DNA from: Psoroptes ovis
Lineage: Eukaryota; Arthropoda; Arachnida; Sarcoptiformes; Psoroptidae
Reading direction: 5' to 3'
NCBI GenBank assembly: GCA_002943765.1
Contig: PQWQ01000024.1
Coordinates: 498,501 to 562,500, forward strand
DNA length: 64,000 nt
Below the pieces are notes generated by a model. It was not told the origin of the DNA and ran no database searches. It saw only the letters and a program-made list of their open reading frames with translations. Positions 1 to 13,700 of this stretch are shown one piece after another; within the stretch, counting starts at the first letter, position 1; each line of letters opens with the position of its first letter. Made by a program: the position numbers and the translations under genes.

Positions 1-341
1 ACCTTCTTCAATATCAGTCGGTGCAACTGAATCAGCTAAATCGACAACAAATTTTGCAAATTGTTTTACATTGATTATGTATTTTGGTTCTTCATTTTCT
101 TGTTTAATAATCTTCGTACAACGTGCAACCTGTAGTGGTTGTTCATTTTGTAATGTTTGCTTATCGGCAGCCAAATCCCAAAGTGCTGGCGGTGCTAATC
201 CAGTATCCGACTCTTTAATGCCGGTCAATTCATTTACACGTTTCAATGTTGCTTGGATATCTTCTTCAACTTTTTTTATAGCACGGCTATAGTGGCCAGC
301 ACCGTATGATTTCAACAGAGCGATATCACCTTCGTCCAGAG
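1..341 (-). CDS. PSMC2: PSMC2 exon 2 (continues beyond the left edge)
   Basis: The acceptor CAG precedes 341. The exon reads TLDEGDIALLK onward to VAPTDIEEG at the edge, all typical of Rpt1. Confidence 0.95.
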
Positions 342-493
342 CTGTGAAATTGTATTAAATTGATGGAAAAAAACCGAAAAATTAATCAAAATTGACCAAC
401 AAAATACAGATCAAACTTACTTTTAATCTCTTTCTTGTCTTCATCTTTGTCATCTTTACGTATTTTACGCATATCTTTGCCAAGATAATCCAT
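1..493 (-). CDS. PSMC2: 26S proteasome regulatory ATPase subunit 7 (Rpt1/PSMC2), N-terminal part, cut by window edge
   Basis: This encodes one of the six AAA+ ATPases in the base of the 19S regulatory particle, which unfolds ubiquitinated proteins and feeds them into the 20S core in cytosol and nucleus. Two exons are visible, 493-421 and 341-1, separated by a 79-bp intron with GTAAG donor and CAG acceptor; phase 1 is kept across the junction. The 138 residues start MDYLGKDMRKIRKDD and include the family signatures LDEGDIALLK, ELTGIKESDTGLAPPALWDL, QPLQVARCTKII and YIINVKQFAKFVVDL. These cover the N-terminal coiled coil and the start of the OB fold; the Walker motifs lie beyond the left edge. 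The start fits the usual Rpt1 N-terminus. Its upstream side faces the 3' end of stac, about 1.2 kb away on the same strand. Confidence 0.96.
421..493 (-). CDS. PSMC2: PSMC2 exon 1
   Basis: The ATG is at 493-491, followed by 24 codons plus one base. The exon is lysine and aspartate rich, as at the N-terminus of Rpt1. The donor GTAAG follows at 420. Confidence 0.93.
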
Positions 494-1274
494 GTTTAAT
501 TAATTTTATTCGATTTGATTGTTGGTTGAATTGAATGTCTTCGAGAACAAATTTGAAATGATTTCGTGAATCGAAAGTTTTGATTTCAAAAATTTTAAAT
601 GATTAAAAAATGTCAACAAAGAATGAATTGGCAAAAAAAAAATGAAAACAAAAAATAAACGTTCATAAACAACGTAATACGCAAATTTTACGCAAGAAAC
701 ACATACAAAATTGTGACTGTGCCTCCTGCACATTGAAATTCAATCCAAAACGTAAAAAATTTCAGCATTGTAGCCAAAACTAGTGACAAAACGTAAAAGA
801 AGAGCGCGAAAATTCAAAAATTAAAATTTTTCAAAATTTTAAATTTTTCAAAAATTTTCAAACTTCAAACTTCAAATTTGAAATTGAATCATCATCAAAT
901 ACTTCAAAGTCTTCAAAGATTCATTTGACTCATGAATAAATTAATTAATTCATTAATTCATTTATTTATTCAATAAAATAATCATAAAATGAACGTAACT
1001 CAATATTAAATAATTCAAATAAAACAAAATAATTTTATCTTCATTTTTTGTTGTTGGTTTGTTTGTTTAAAATAAAATTTAAATAAATCTTTTTTCAGAA
1101 ATAAAAATGAGTTTGTTTGTTTGTTTACAATTTTTAGAATTTTCAAAATAAAACAAAAAAAACAAATATTATATTTCATCATTTCAACATTATTATTATC
1201 ATTATTAATCATCAAAGCAGAATTATCGTTTCAAATTTACAAAATATAAATATTTAAATTGAAATTAAATATTA

Positions 1275-1356
1275 TAGGTTGTCCGGAAAATTTTTGCCGA
1301 TTATATATTCGTAGAAAATTCATTCGAAAACTGGCAAAAACTTATCGGACAACCTA
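1275..1356. mobile_element. mariner-type miniature element, class 3
   Basis: TAGGTTGTCCGG left end, ACTTATCGGACAACCTA right end; interior TTGCCGATTATATATTCGTAG type. Confidence 0.85.
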
Positions 1357-1526
1357 ATAAAATGAAAACATTAAAATAAATAAATAAATATTTTTTTCGA
1401 AGAATAAAATAAGGATATTATCATTAATAATAATTAGAATATTAAGCTCTCACATAAATAATAACATTTGTTTTTAAAATTCATAATAATTGAAATTTAA
1501 ATGACGAAATAATTTTTAATTATTTT

Positions 1527-1607
1527 TGGTTGTCCGAAAAGTTCATTCGGCTTAATCCAGCATAGAGTTGCCAAATGAAAACTGGCCAAAACTTTTCGGA
1601 CAGCCTA
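1527..1607. mobile_element. mariner-type miniature element, class 2
   Basis: Interior GTTCATTCGGCTTAATCC with AGAGTTGCCAAATG; ends GGTTGTCCGAAAAG and CTTTTCGGACAGCCTA. Confidence 0.85.
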
Positions 1608-1648
1608 ATATTTTGTTGTCTTTGATTTGAGTTGATTTCGCTCATTGT

Positions 1649-1759
1649 TTACAGCTTTATCTCTTGTAGATATTTCGATGGACACGGGACGATTTTATCG
1701 TTGATCCCCGTACGTACCATGATGATGCCGTTCATTTCTTCCGATACCTGTATGACAAT
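1649..1759 (-). CDS. stac: stac exon 9 (C-terminus)
   Basis: 36 codons and a TAA stop at 1651-1649. It reads IVIQVSEEMNGIIMVRTG and ends KYLQEIKL, like the C-terminus of insect Stac. Confidence 0.93.
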   Translation of the reverse strand: MVIQVSEEMNGIIMVRTGINDKIVPCPSKYLQEIKL

Positions 1760-4700
1760 CTGTTTTTTCATGGGGGTGAGACCGAAGGTAAGATGTTAGT
1801 TCAAAGATTTCCACCTGATCAATCAATTGATTTACCTGTTCCCGTAGCAATTTAATAGCAAATCCACCATCAGTCAATTGAACAGTATGAATGATTTGTA
1901 ATGGACGTTCACCTGGGAACAGCTTGGTAACGTAATTCGAAGGAAAGAATCCGACCTTGCCCATACATTTACCTTGCCACCAATCAGGATCGGTTGTATC
2001 GATTACGGTCACAATGTAACCAGCTCTACGTTTGAACGAAAAAGGTTAATTACTTAAGAATTGAATTGAAGAATTATCAAAGACAATAACCTTAGATTAA
2101 GCTCATCAATACGATTACTGCGGAAATTGTATAATACAACAAATATGTTTGTAGGCAATAACCTTTGTGGTTTCTGGTTCGACAAATTCGAATAAAATGA
2201 TTCGATTAATCGAATTAAAATTATCATCTCAAAAACAATCGATACTGACCGGCGATGGACAAGGTGATACTGTCGATGATGTTTGCATAATATCTTGAAT
2301 GAATATCGGTGATTGCTGCTGCTGCTGGGGCTGGTGGTGATGGTGATGATCATCACGTTCGAATGAACGCATACGACCATGTATTCCTAGTTTGAATCGC
2401 TTCGATATAGGCTGCTGTTGCGGCGGTTGTGGCTGCTGATATTGATTGGATGATGTTGCTGCTGCGGCTGCTGTGGCCGATGTCGGAGCCGCCGAAGATG
2501 TTACAACAGTTGTTGCGGTTGTTTGTTCAGCTGCAGCTGTTGATGTTGGATTAATTGAAGTCGCTGCTGTTGTTGTTGGTGCAGCTGCCATTCGAAAAAT
2601 TCGAAAATAATTCAAAGTTAATCCAGGGATTTTGAGTTCGGTTCGGTCAACCAATCGATGCATATGGCGCCGAGTCGATTATAAATGGAAAAATAATAAA
2701 AGATCAAAAGGGATTAACCCTTGAATAACTCGAAAAATGGTTCGAATCAATAATTCATATTGACACTGAATCTTTGATAATAATTAACCCTTTAATATTT
2801 GAATATTTGGGAATGGATTTACTCATGAATATTCAAATGTACTCAAATGAATATGATTAAATTCAATTCTAAGCCACCTATAGCATTGTAGATCCAGAAT
2901 CATCGAGCCTTGATTATGATCTTTCGGATATCTTTGTATTAATTTGTACTTTGAAAATCTTTGCTAATGCATTTTCAAATAGCAAACGACTTGAAATGGA
3001 TATGAATAAATAATGAATAACGAATGCAATGAATAATCAAATGGTATAGACTTATGACATTGTCGTAATACATGGCTGAAAGGGTCTGGGTCTGAAAAAA
3101 CCTTTGAATAAGGATTCTGGAGGCCCAAATACAAATGTATCCAGACATTAAATGCATTAAATACACACGCACAAATGAACAAATCACTGCTACCATTCTA
3201 TGCCATAGATTGCTCTTCTAGAGTCTATGGCATGGTATTAGGTTGTCCGATAAGTTTTAGCCGATTTTCTCATAATTCCCTACTATATAATCGGCAAAAA
3301 CATTCCGGACAGCCTAATATATTATTAATATCTATTTCACAATTATCATTTGGGGTAAACTATAGTAAACATTTGTTTCATTTATAAATAAATAAATGAA
3401 TTAATAATCAATTTACAAATGTTGTAATTTTGATTAAGCAACAAAACTACAAACGATATTAATAATATTATTTATAATTTGTATTAATATTAATACAAAC
3501 ATACAGATAAGTAAATGATAAAACTAAGAAAATAAATGAAATAAAAATTAATTTTAAAATCTTATAAATTATAAATAGATATAAATAAATGAATGAATAA
3601 ATAATCGTAAATCGAATGTATTCAATGTTAAATCAAATGAATCTCAATAATATTAAGAAGAAGAATAAGAAGGATTTATTCTATTTTTAGGGATTCTAAT
3701 ATTTGATTAAGAATCTTGGAATGGTAATGGTATTTACGCTACGATCCTAATGAATTGTGGACCCGAGAATTTGAAAATTGAGTTTTTCGAAGGTAAATTC
3801 AAGGGTCTACCCTATGCAAGGGTATGTGTCCCTAAGTAATATTTGTTTTAATGATTTTAATGTTTTTGATAATTTTCTGATTGTAGCACCACACTAGGGC
3901 CTTGGATTTGTTCGTAGACTAATTGAAAATTAATTATGATCATACTTAATGGAACCACATAATGGTATTGGCTCAATCGAATCAATTAATCGATTATTTT
4001 ATTAGGTTGTCCGAAAAGTTATATTAGGTTTTCCAATGAATTTCTACGATATAACCGGTGAAAAACTTTTCGGACAACCTGATTAAGACTATTGATGACC
4101 TTTGAGTACTTACATCTTGTATATTGTTGCTGTTGCTGTGAAAGATAATGGAATTGAATCGATTCATCACCATTAGTATCATCGAATGGTATCGATGATG
4201 ATGATGATGCGGCTGCCGCTGTTGCTGATGCTGATGCTGCTGCGGATGATTGTTGACCAATCATTAAAGGTTGTTGTTTCGGTGGTAACGTTGTAGGCAA
4301 CGGTGGTGGCATCATAATCATATTCGAATGATCATTATTCGAATTATAATTATTTTGATTATTTTGATAATTAATTAATTTACGATTTGTAGGATGATAG
4401 GTGGCGTTGCTGTTGCTGCTGCTCATACCATTGTTTACATGGTTAACCATTCGATGACCATAATGTTGTTGTTGATGTTGATGTAACGTATATTGTGAAT
4501 GATGATGGTTTGAATACTGGCCACGATAATATTGTTGCGGTAGCTGCTGGTGGTTCGGTAAATGGTTCGGGTGCTGATTCGGGTACTGATGAACATAATG
4601 AGGTTGTTGGTACTGATGCTGATGATGGTGCTGTTGTTGTTGTTGTTGCTTATCTTTCAATGTTTCAACCGATTCCGGGCTATCAAGACTAAGGCTTTTC

Positions 4701-7700
4701 ATTCGTAGCGTTAGCTTTTTACGCTGCGGGCTATGTGGTGCTGAATATGTTTGCTGTTGTTGCTGTTGAATGGTCAGCAGGGTTTTCGATTGATTTAGTG
4801 GTAATGGTTTACCACCATTGGTCATCGATGGTGGTGGTTGTTTGATATTATTATCACTAGGATTATCACTATTATCATAAATAATTGTTGTAGTAGCAGC
4901 AGCAGCAGCGCCACCTGGGAACATTCTTGATGTCAACAGCGGGGATTGTTCATTTGAATTATTCAGCGATGATGGTCCACTACTATTGTTATTATTACTA
5001 TTGAAATGTTGAAATCTTATATCAGGTTGTTGTCCTTGCTGACCTTGAGGTTTACTATACAGTGAACCATATTGTTGTTGATGATATTCAATGGTTGATT
5101 GATGAAATTCTGAATCTGAATTACGATGCATTAATCGTATTTGTTGCTGTTGTTGATGCTGTTGGTGTTTATGTGATTGTGATGGTGATTGATTGTTCGA
5201 ATGATAACCTTGATGCTGATAATAATTCGATTGATACGAATGAAAGGGTTGCGTTTGTTGTTGCTGCTGCGGCAGCGATTGCGGCTGTTGCTTAACATCG
5301 ATACTATCGAAACTTCCATGTTTATTTTTGTTATTCTGATATTTCAATTGTTTCAATGAGTTGTTGCTACCACTGCCCGAAGAGTCTTGGGGCTGCTGTT
5401 GGGTCTGTTGATAATGTTGTTTGTGTAAATTCGATTGCGATGAATGATGCGATTGATGTTGCGGTTGTTGTTGAGATGTGGACGATGATAATATGGCCGC
5501 TGTTGATGATGATAATGATGATCCATTATCGTTTGACTTATTATTAGCAAAATGTTCATTAATATATTGTGCACATTTACGTGCATCGGCCGCGGCACGT
5601 AATGATTGATAAACGGGGTCATAATTTTGATATTCTAAGTGGTAAATTTGAGAATTCGGGAAATGGAATAAAATAATGGAAAGATTAGATGTTTTAAATG
5701 ATTTAAATGTGAAATATGATTGATCATATGGAATGGAAGGGTTGGAATGGATGGGTGAATGTACAAAGTAAGAGGTACAAGGTACTAGGCTTGAAAAAAC
5801 CCATTGAAACCATGCACTGCGAAATTAAAATGAAATTGAAATGAATTAATGCCAGAATTAATGAGGGCAAAGAATTTAAAGGAATTGGTAATTATTTGAC
5901 AAGTAAGCCATTCGTATATCGAAACAAACAAACAAATGCCATAAGTAATTATGATTGTAATCATAATCATGATCATCATCATAAACAATTATTATTTTGA
6001 AATGAAAAATAATTATGGATTCTCGTGGAATAATAATTCTTGGAATTGTGGAATTTCTGGGAGAAATATTTTCGGGTTCTTCGTTGATTATAAATTAACT
6101 TTTGATCATAAATTTAGCCGAGAATTTGTCAGGTTTTTCGAATTCCAACATTTTTTTTTTTTTTCAGTAGATAAGACTGAAGCCTTAGATTTTTTTTCAA
6201 AATTTTGAAAAATTTCCAAAGGTTATACACTTAGATTTTTTCGAAATTTTCAAAAATTTTCACGTACTATAGCCTTAGATTTTTTCGATTTTTTGAAAAA
6301 TTTTGACGATGGATAGCCTTAGATTTTTTCGAAATTTTCAAAAATTTCCACGTACTATAGCCTTAGATTTTTTTGATTTTTTGAAAAATTTTGTCGATGG
6401 ACAGCCTTAGATTTTTTCGATTTTTTCAAAAATTTTGTCGATAGATAGCCTTAGATTTTTTCGATTTTTTGAAAAATTTTGACGATGGATAGCCTTAGAT
6501 TTTTTCGAAATTTTCAAAAATTTTGACGATGGATAGCCTTAGATTTTTTCGATTTTTTGAAAAATTTTGTCGATGGATAGCCTTAGATTTTTTCGATTTT
6601 TTCAAAAATTTTGTCGATAGATAGCCTTAGATTTTTTCGATTTTTTGAAAAATTTTGTCGATGGATAGCCTTAGATTTTTTCGAAATTTTCAAAAATTTC
6701 CACGTACTATAGCCTTAGATTTTTTCCATTTTTTCAAAAATTTTGACGATGGATAGCCTTAGATTTTTTCCATTTTTTCAAAAATTTCCACGTACTATAG
6801 CCTTAGATTTTTTCGATTTTTTGAAAAATTTTGTCGATGGATAGCCTTAGATTTTTTCGAAATTTTCGAAAATTTCCACGTACTATAGCCTTAGATTTTT
6901 TCGATTTTTTGAAAAATTTTGACGATGGATAGCCTTAGATTTTTTCGAAATTTTCAAAAATTTCCACGTACTATAGCCTTAGATTTTTTCCATTTTTTCA
7001 AAAATTTCCACGTACTATAGCCTTAGATTTTTTCCATTTTTTCAAAAATTTCCACGTACTATAGCCTTAGATTTTTTCCATTTTTTCAAAAATTTCCACG
7101 TACTATAGCCTTAGATTTTTTCCATTTTTTCAAAAATTTCCACGTACTATAGCCTTAGATTTTTTCCATTTTTTCAAAAATTTCCACGTACTATAGCCTT
7201 AGATTTTTTCCATTTTTTCAAAAATTTCGTCGATGGATAGCCTTAGATTTTTTCGATTTTTTGAAAAATTTTCAAAGACAAATTCAATTTTAACCGTGAA
7301 CAACGGCTGAAATACTCAAATTTTTTTATAAATTAAAAATTTCAAATTCATTTTTGTCGTGAGTATTTTCGGAGAGATAATAAATAATTTTTTATTTGTC
7401 CCATTTGCAATGTTTTACAGTTTTTTTGAAGCAAAAAACACAAACGCCGATAATCAAAATTTAAATGTCATTCGACTATTGTCGATTTCAGTAGTCAGTG
7501 GAAAATTTTTGTCAAATGCTGGTGAACGCCGGCAACTCGTTAAAGTCTGTCTTAATTCTGACGTATTACTACGTTATTACATTGTAAAATATAACAAAAC
7601 AAAAACGTATTTACACGTAGCTGCCAGCTTTAATGGCAATTTTTTGTACCAGACAATTTTTTTGAAATTATACAAAAAATTGTGACGTGCCAAGAATATA

Positions 7701-10700
7701 ATATTTTCAAAAATATATTTTAGATTCATTGATTTGAACAAAACATTTCAATGATCATACGGTTATTATATTTGCTCTAAAATACATATGAATGAATTCT
7801 ACAAATTAATGCCATACATGACAACACAATTGGATACACATGTCACAATTGAATTTCAAATGAAAATTTCATTTAAAATTCAATTGTATTTACATGTAAT
7901 TTCATTCCAATATCAAATTGTTAAATTGACAAATGTCAATATTTTTTTTTTATTTTTCTTGAAATTAATATTTTTCTTGAAATGATAATTGAGACTATTG
8001 TCTATTGTCAATTGACAATTGACAATTAATTGAAATGAACAAATTCATAATGAAAATTATTAATAAACATTGAATTTTCATTGAATTTTAATGAAAATTT
8101 TAATAAATTTTCAATTATTTTTGAGTGCAGGATTGATTCATCTTTTCCCAGTCTGATTTTGATTATATTTCAACATTTCTATGGTGATATATGAATGGCA
8201 TGGAGCGCAGGGGGAGCAGCAAAAGAGCAAGGGAACACGGAGGAACACGGAGAACAAACGAGTATTCGAAGGGTTGTCAAAGGGTTATGGTTCCAGTGCT
8301 GTTTGTCAATAGGTTTTTGTTGTTCAAAGGATTGTCTAAAGGGTTACTGTTGTTCAAAAGGGTTGTCAAAGGGTTGCTCAATCAGGGTTCATTAATATTT
8401 TTGAATAAATTTAAAAAAATTTCAAACTTACTTTCATCATCAATCGGTGGTAATGCCAGTTTGGTTTCCAATTCTGATGCTGATTTTTGTTTACGTAATA
8501 ATCGTGGTTTTGGCTAAATGGAAATTTGAATCACAGAAATTCAATGGGGGAATTCGATCAGGATAAAATAAATGAAATTCATAAATTGATGAATTGATAA
8601 GAATATTTCATTCAAATATTTGAATTAATTCAAAATTTTCAAATCATAATTTAATCGGTTTGGTCGAAAAGTTTTCCATTTAAATTTGATTGTTTTGTAT
8701 TGGAAAATCCACAAGAACTTTTCGACCACTTCATTAATAACAATGATAAGAATATTTATAATCAAAATAATGACAATAATAATATATTGGGTTGTCCCAT
8801 AAGTTCTTGCCGTTTTTTGAATGAAAAAAAATTGAAAAATCGGCAAGAACTTATGGGACAACCCAATAATATTTGGATGAATGAATAATTTTCCATTTAT
8901 TTTGTCGATACGAAAAGTAAACATACGCTCAAATAATAATTATAATCAAAACATTCATTGTGTATACATATGGAATATACAATATTATTCTGTATGTGAT
9001 GAATAATGCTTGAATTGAAAATTTCTTAATTGAAATTCATTTTGAAAATATTCATTCGAATAATATTGGGTTGTCCCATAAGTTTTTGCCGTTTTTAAAA
9101 TGAAAAAAAAATTTAAAAAACGGCAAGAACTTATGGAACAACCAAATATATTATGTGAATATCTTAATTTTTCTTTGAGAAATTCAAAGGGTTCGATCTA
9201 TTTCTATTGAAAAAGCAATAAATGATTTAATAATGAAAATAAAGGAATATAAATGAATTAATAATTTAAAAATTTTCCAATGCAAAAATTCTATGAGAAT
9301 TCATTTCTATTTCATTCGAAATAGAATCAACTATTGATAGTTGAAATAGATTGATAGAGTTGAATTCATCGAATATACACAACCATTTATCGATATAATA
9401 AATATTTATTAATTTCATTCATTCATTTTTTCGTTGGTTGGTTGGTACGGAAATTTCATTATTTTTTTCGGCTGAGGAAAATTATATTCCATCAAAAGTT
9501 TTCAAAACAGAATATTTCCATTATTATTATTATTATTATTTTCTCGAATTTGATTACTTTGATTACGTAATAATAATGATGATGATGATAACATTATCAT
9601 CAATTGTTATCTTTATCAAAATATATTAAGTTGTCCGAAAAGTTCATTCGGCTTAATTCGATAGAGTTGCACATGAAAATCGGCCAAAACTTTCCGGACA
9701 ACCTAATATTTTTTCCCAATATATTTTTCAAATTTGCACCCGAGAATTCAATATTCGTGGTTTACCAATGAATATCGAAATGAATTCATTGAATGTTTCC
9801 AATGAATGAAATTCAATGAATAAATTTTCAATTGTTCGGCATTTGTTATGGTTGTTAGATCATAGTTATTAGGTTGTCCCATAAGTTCTTGCCGTTTTTT
9901 AAATTTTTTTTTATTCGAAAAACGGCAAGAACTTATGGGACAAACCGAATATATTAATAGAAATGTTAGTAGAAGTAAATATACAAGGTTTAAAGTTTAA
10001 ATTCAGAGTTTTAAAATTTAATTTCGTACTTTTGAATCTGATTTTTTAATTGTAAAATTACGAAATTCAATTTTAAAACTATGAATTTAAACTTTAAAAT
10101 TCTTTGTAAACAATTTCCATGGTAAATAAATAAATAAATGAAAATTTACACATAGTTATTTGATATTTTGTTGATAAGTTCGCAAAATATAGTCCTCAAA
10201 ATCCTTTTTGAATTTTGAAGGAATCAAGGACCTGAAGTATTGATCGTGTTCGGTCCCATTCACAAACACCGTCAACCGGTTATATCTCAAAGATATTGGA
10301 ATTCATATATTGAAATTTATTTAATAATTGACAGGTATATTTTGCATACATATTGGAAATGAATTAATTTTGAATTTCAGCGAAGATTGGAAATTCATAA
10401 ATTGGAAAATCTCGATTTTCAATGTAATTTCAATGGCGTAGGCGTGGGAATTTGGTAAAGATTTCAATTTTGAAATTTTTTCCCGCCAATCAAATGATTT
10501 GAAATGATATTCATATCTTGAATTTGAAGGATGTTTCGTTGGATCCGTGGATATTTCATGTTTATGGAGATATATTCGTGGATATCTCCATTCTCAATTT
10601 GAATTGATATGATTTGAATCGACTGTCATTTATGACAGTTATTCAGGCTGTTCATATATCAATTCAAAATTCAAAATTCATCATCATCGGCCAAAGATAC

Positions 10701-13700
10701 AGATACAGATATGTATGGGTATGATATGGTTATTTGGTATTTCAGGGTCTTGGCTTCGGCTCCAGAAATTGGTTTAGGGGGATCGATTCAGGGAGCTTCG
10801 AGATTAGTTCCGGAGTCGTAGAATCATTGCCCATTGATTGTTCATTGATTATAGGCTTTCTACGCAGAACTTTTGGACCGATTCAACATCGGACGATTAC
10901 TTGGAGCTTCGGGAATTTCAATTTCGGTGGAAATTTTCCAGGCAATTTTCAATGAAATTTCTAGGAAATTTTCCAGGAAAATTCCCTGAAAAATTTCCCC
11001 AAAAAAAATCAACTAAAAGGTCCACAGATTCCATAGAATTCTCGGGAATCATTTCTTTGAATGATTTTTGATTTTTTTTTTTGAAAAAATATATCGGAAT
11101 TTTTTCCCCATAAAAGGAAAATCAAAATTTCAATTAGGAAAAAAACAATTTCAGGAATTGAATTTTAATCCGGATTTTCGAGAATTGAAAATTTCCAGAA
11201 ATACATGATGTATGACATGGTTCCGAAGTCGATTCGGATCCAAATACATCTGGAGAAACCAGATTTAGGACCATTAGATTTGGGACCATCAGATTGGGCT
11301 TCCATAACTCGTGACAGAGAGACAAAGCCCAGAGACAATGTACAAGGACCATACAGGTACTATACAGAGAGACAATACACGTATACAATATACAAGGACA
11401 ATACCCGTGGTATAATGATTATTAATTAATTATGAATATTATTAGATTGTCCGTAAAGTTTTCGCCGGTTATATTGTAGAAAATGATTGGAAAATCGGCA
11501 AAAACTTTTCGGACAATCTAATATTATTAATTAATTTTCGCTATTGTTTACCTTACGTTTTAATGTATTTTCAAAAATTGAAAATATCTAGGGGAAATAC
11601 CTTGGAAGCCATGTAAATATTGAAATATTAAATAATTAATGTGCTCAGAACCCAAAGTGAGTTAATTATTAATTAACCAAAGATAAACAAAGATAATTGA
11701 AAAATCATCAATTCAGGATTCGAATCGAATCAATTTGATCGAAAAAACCGCTTTGGGCTATGAAAATTTTTAATTAGGTCCCCAGATAATATCAATGAAT
11801 GGATTGATTGAATTTAAAAATATATATTAGGTTGTCCGAAAAGTTTTGGCCGATTATTATAAAGAATTCTATTGATTAAGCGGAATGAACTTTTCGGACA
11901 AAGCTAATAAAAATATGTCATGAGATAATGAATCATTGAATCGATATCGAATGATGATAAATACCTTGATGTACCCTCTTACAGGCAATCGATTGTATCA
12001 ACAACCAACGATTGCAACTGTCAATGGCATAATGGCAATCCTGATATCAATTTAATGATTTGTCATTTGTCAATTGGTAATAATTGATTTAAATATTAGC
12101 ACCATAACTGCTCAACATAAATTCAAAAATCTTGCCAATGAATGCCGGCAATTTCTCAAACACAACGACTAAAATAGACGTACTACTACGTCATTTTGAC
12201 AAATTGCAACCAATTGAAAAAAACGTAAAAACACGTCAAAAGCAGTTGACAAGCAAAAAATGTTTAATTGAAATTTTTCCAGAAATATTTTTACTTTTTT
12301 TTTTGTCAAAAAAACTATAATCTTTGATCTTAAAAGATGAAAAAAATTGTATCAAATTATTTTCAATCGAATAACCAATATTTTCGAAGCAAAAATTAAT
12401 TCCAAAGGGTCATTGGGGGCCCGAAAAAATGACCAAAAAGCACTGCAGTGAAGCCAACATTTCAAATGGCCAAATTATGGAAAAACAATAGCCCCCGATT
12501 TGGACCTTTGAGAAACTTTATCAGAAACTTTTATTCAGGAAAAGTTTTCGAGAAAATTCTTGAAAATCTTTTCAATTTTGAAACAGATTCTTGGTCACAT
12601 GGGAATGACGGGGATTTGCTTCGTGAACAGTTGACAAGGGGGCAAAAAGCAAAGTAATTAGTGGTGATACATGTGTCAACTATATGTGTCAACTTTGAAA
12701 TTCAAATATTCAAAGCTGTCCGAAAAGTTCATTCGGCTCGATCGAATAGAGTTGCTGGGTGAAAATCGGCCAAAACTTTCCGGACGACCAAAACTATAGT
12801 CAACTTGAAATTCATTAAATTAAACTCAAAAATTCAACTAAAAATTCATCAAAATACAAACGAACAAAATACAAACATTTGACATTATTCACTTTGGATG
12901 ACAAAGTGAGTGACTGAATATGTGTATGGGACATAATTATTAATTATTAAATCCGATCATCTTTCAAAAAAAATTTTCGGAGAAATTTCCGAGAAATTTG
13001 GGGAAATTTTCGGGGAAAATTTTTTCGCGAAATTTTTTTTTTTTTTTTTTTTTTGAAAAATGAATTTCAAAATTTCAAAGGATTATGACGTTAATGGTGT
13101 ACACATATAGTATTGCATATAGGAAATACATTAGTTCCTCATGGAAATATTAGGCTGTCCGGAAAGTTTTGGCGGATTTTCACCTAGCAACTCTATCGCA
13201 AACTATGTGGTGATTAAGCGGAATGAACTTTTCGGACAACCTTCCGGACAGCCTAATGAAATTTCTTCGGAAAATTCCATTAATTTTTGAAAAATTCCAA
13301 CGAAATCATATCGCACCGCCATTGTTGTGCAGTGAAGATCAAGATAAGACTTCAGGGGTTGACAAAAAGCTACTTTCAATGTGTTTTGGTATGATGATGG
13401 ATGATGAATACTAGCTCATAGCTGAACCTATTCAGATGGCCCAAATGGCCCAAATGGGTCCATGGCTATTGTTTGGACATTTGATTACACGAAAGAACAA
13501 AAGGAGGAATAATTGTGTCATTTGGGCCCGAGATTCATAGGATTCATGGAATTCACGAAATTCGAATGGTCTTTTTCAGTGTTAATTACGGGCCTTAAGC
13601 TTTGAATTATTGTCAAAAATTATTCGAGAATAATTCAAAGAATTCAAGGATCCAAGGATCCAAGAGTGTGTGGACCCTGCAAAATCGTAAAATGATCCAA

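Larger units (their letters stand above)
494..1648. other. intergenic: PSMC2 upstream side and stac 3' flank
   Basis: AT-rich DNA with no supported coding sequence. It contains two miniature elements (1275-1356 and 1527-1607). On the minus strand, an ATTAAA at about 1515-1520 and AATAAATAAA at 961-970 are the nearest poly(A)-signal-like words downstream of the stac stop; neither is proven. The PSMC2 promoter must lie here, but I see no clear core element. Confidence 0.6.
2585..4113. other. stac: stac intron 5
   Basis: AT-rich intron with two miniature elements (3239-3317 and 4003-4081). The second lies only about 30 bp inside the intron from the exon 5 donor. Confidence 0.75.

Noticed and set aside
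4495..5547. Several plus-strand frames opposite stac exon 5
   Set aside because: They are shadows of Gln and His codon runs on the minus strand.
8191..8517. 108-codon plus-strand frame
   Set aside because: Overlaps stac exon 4 in antisense and consists of AAAGGGTTGTC repeats.
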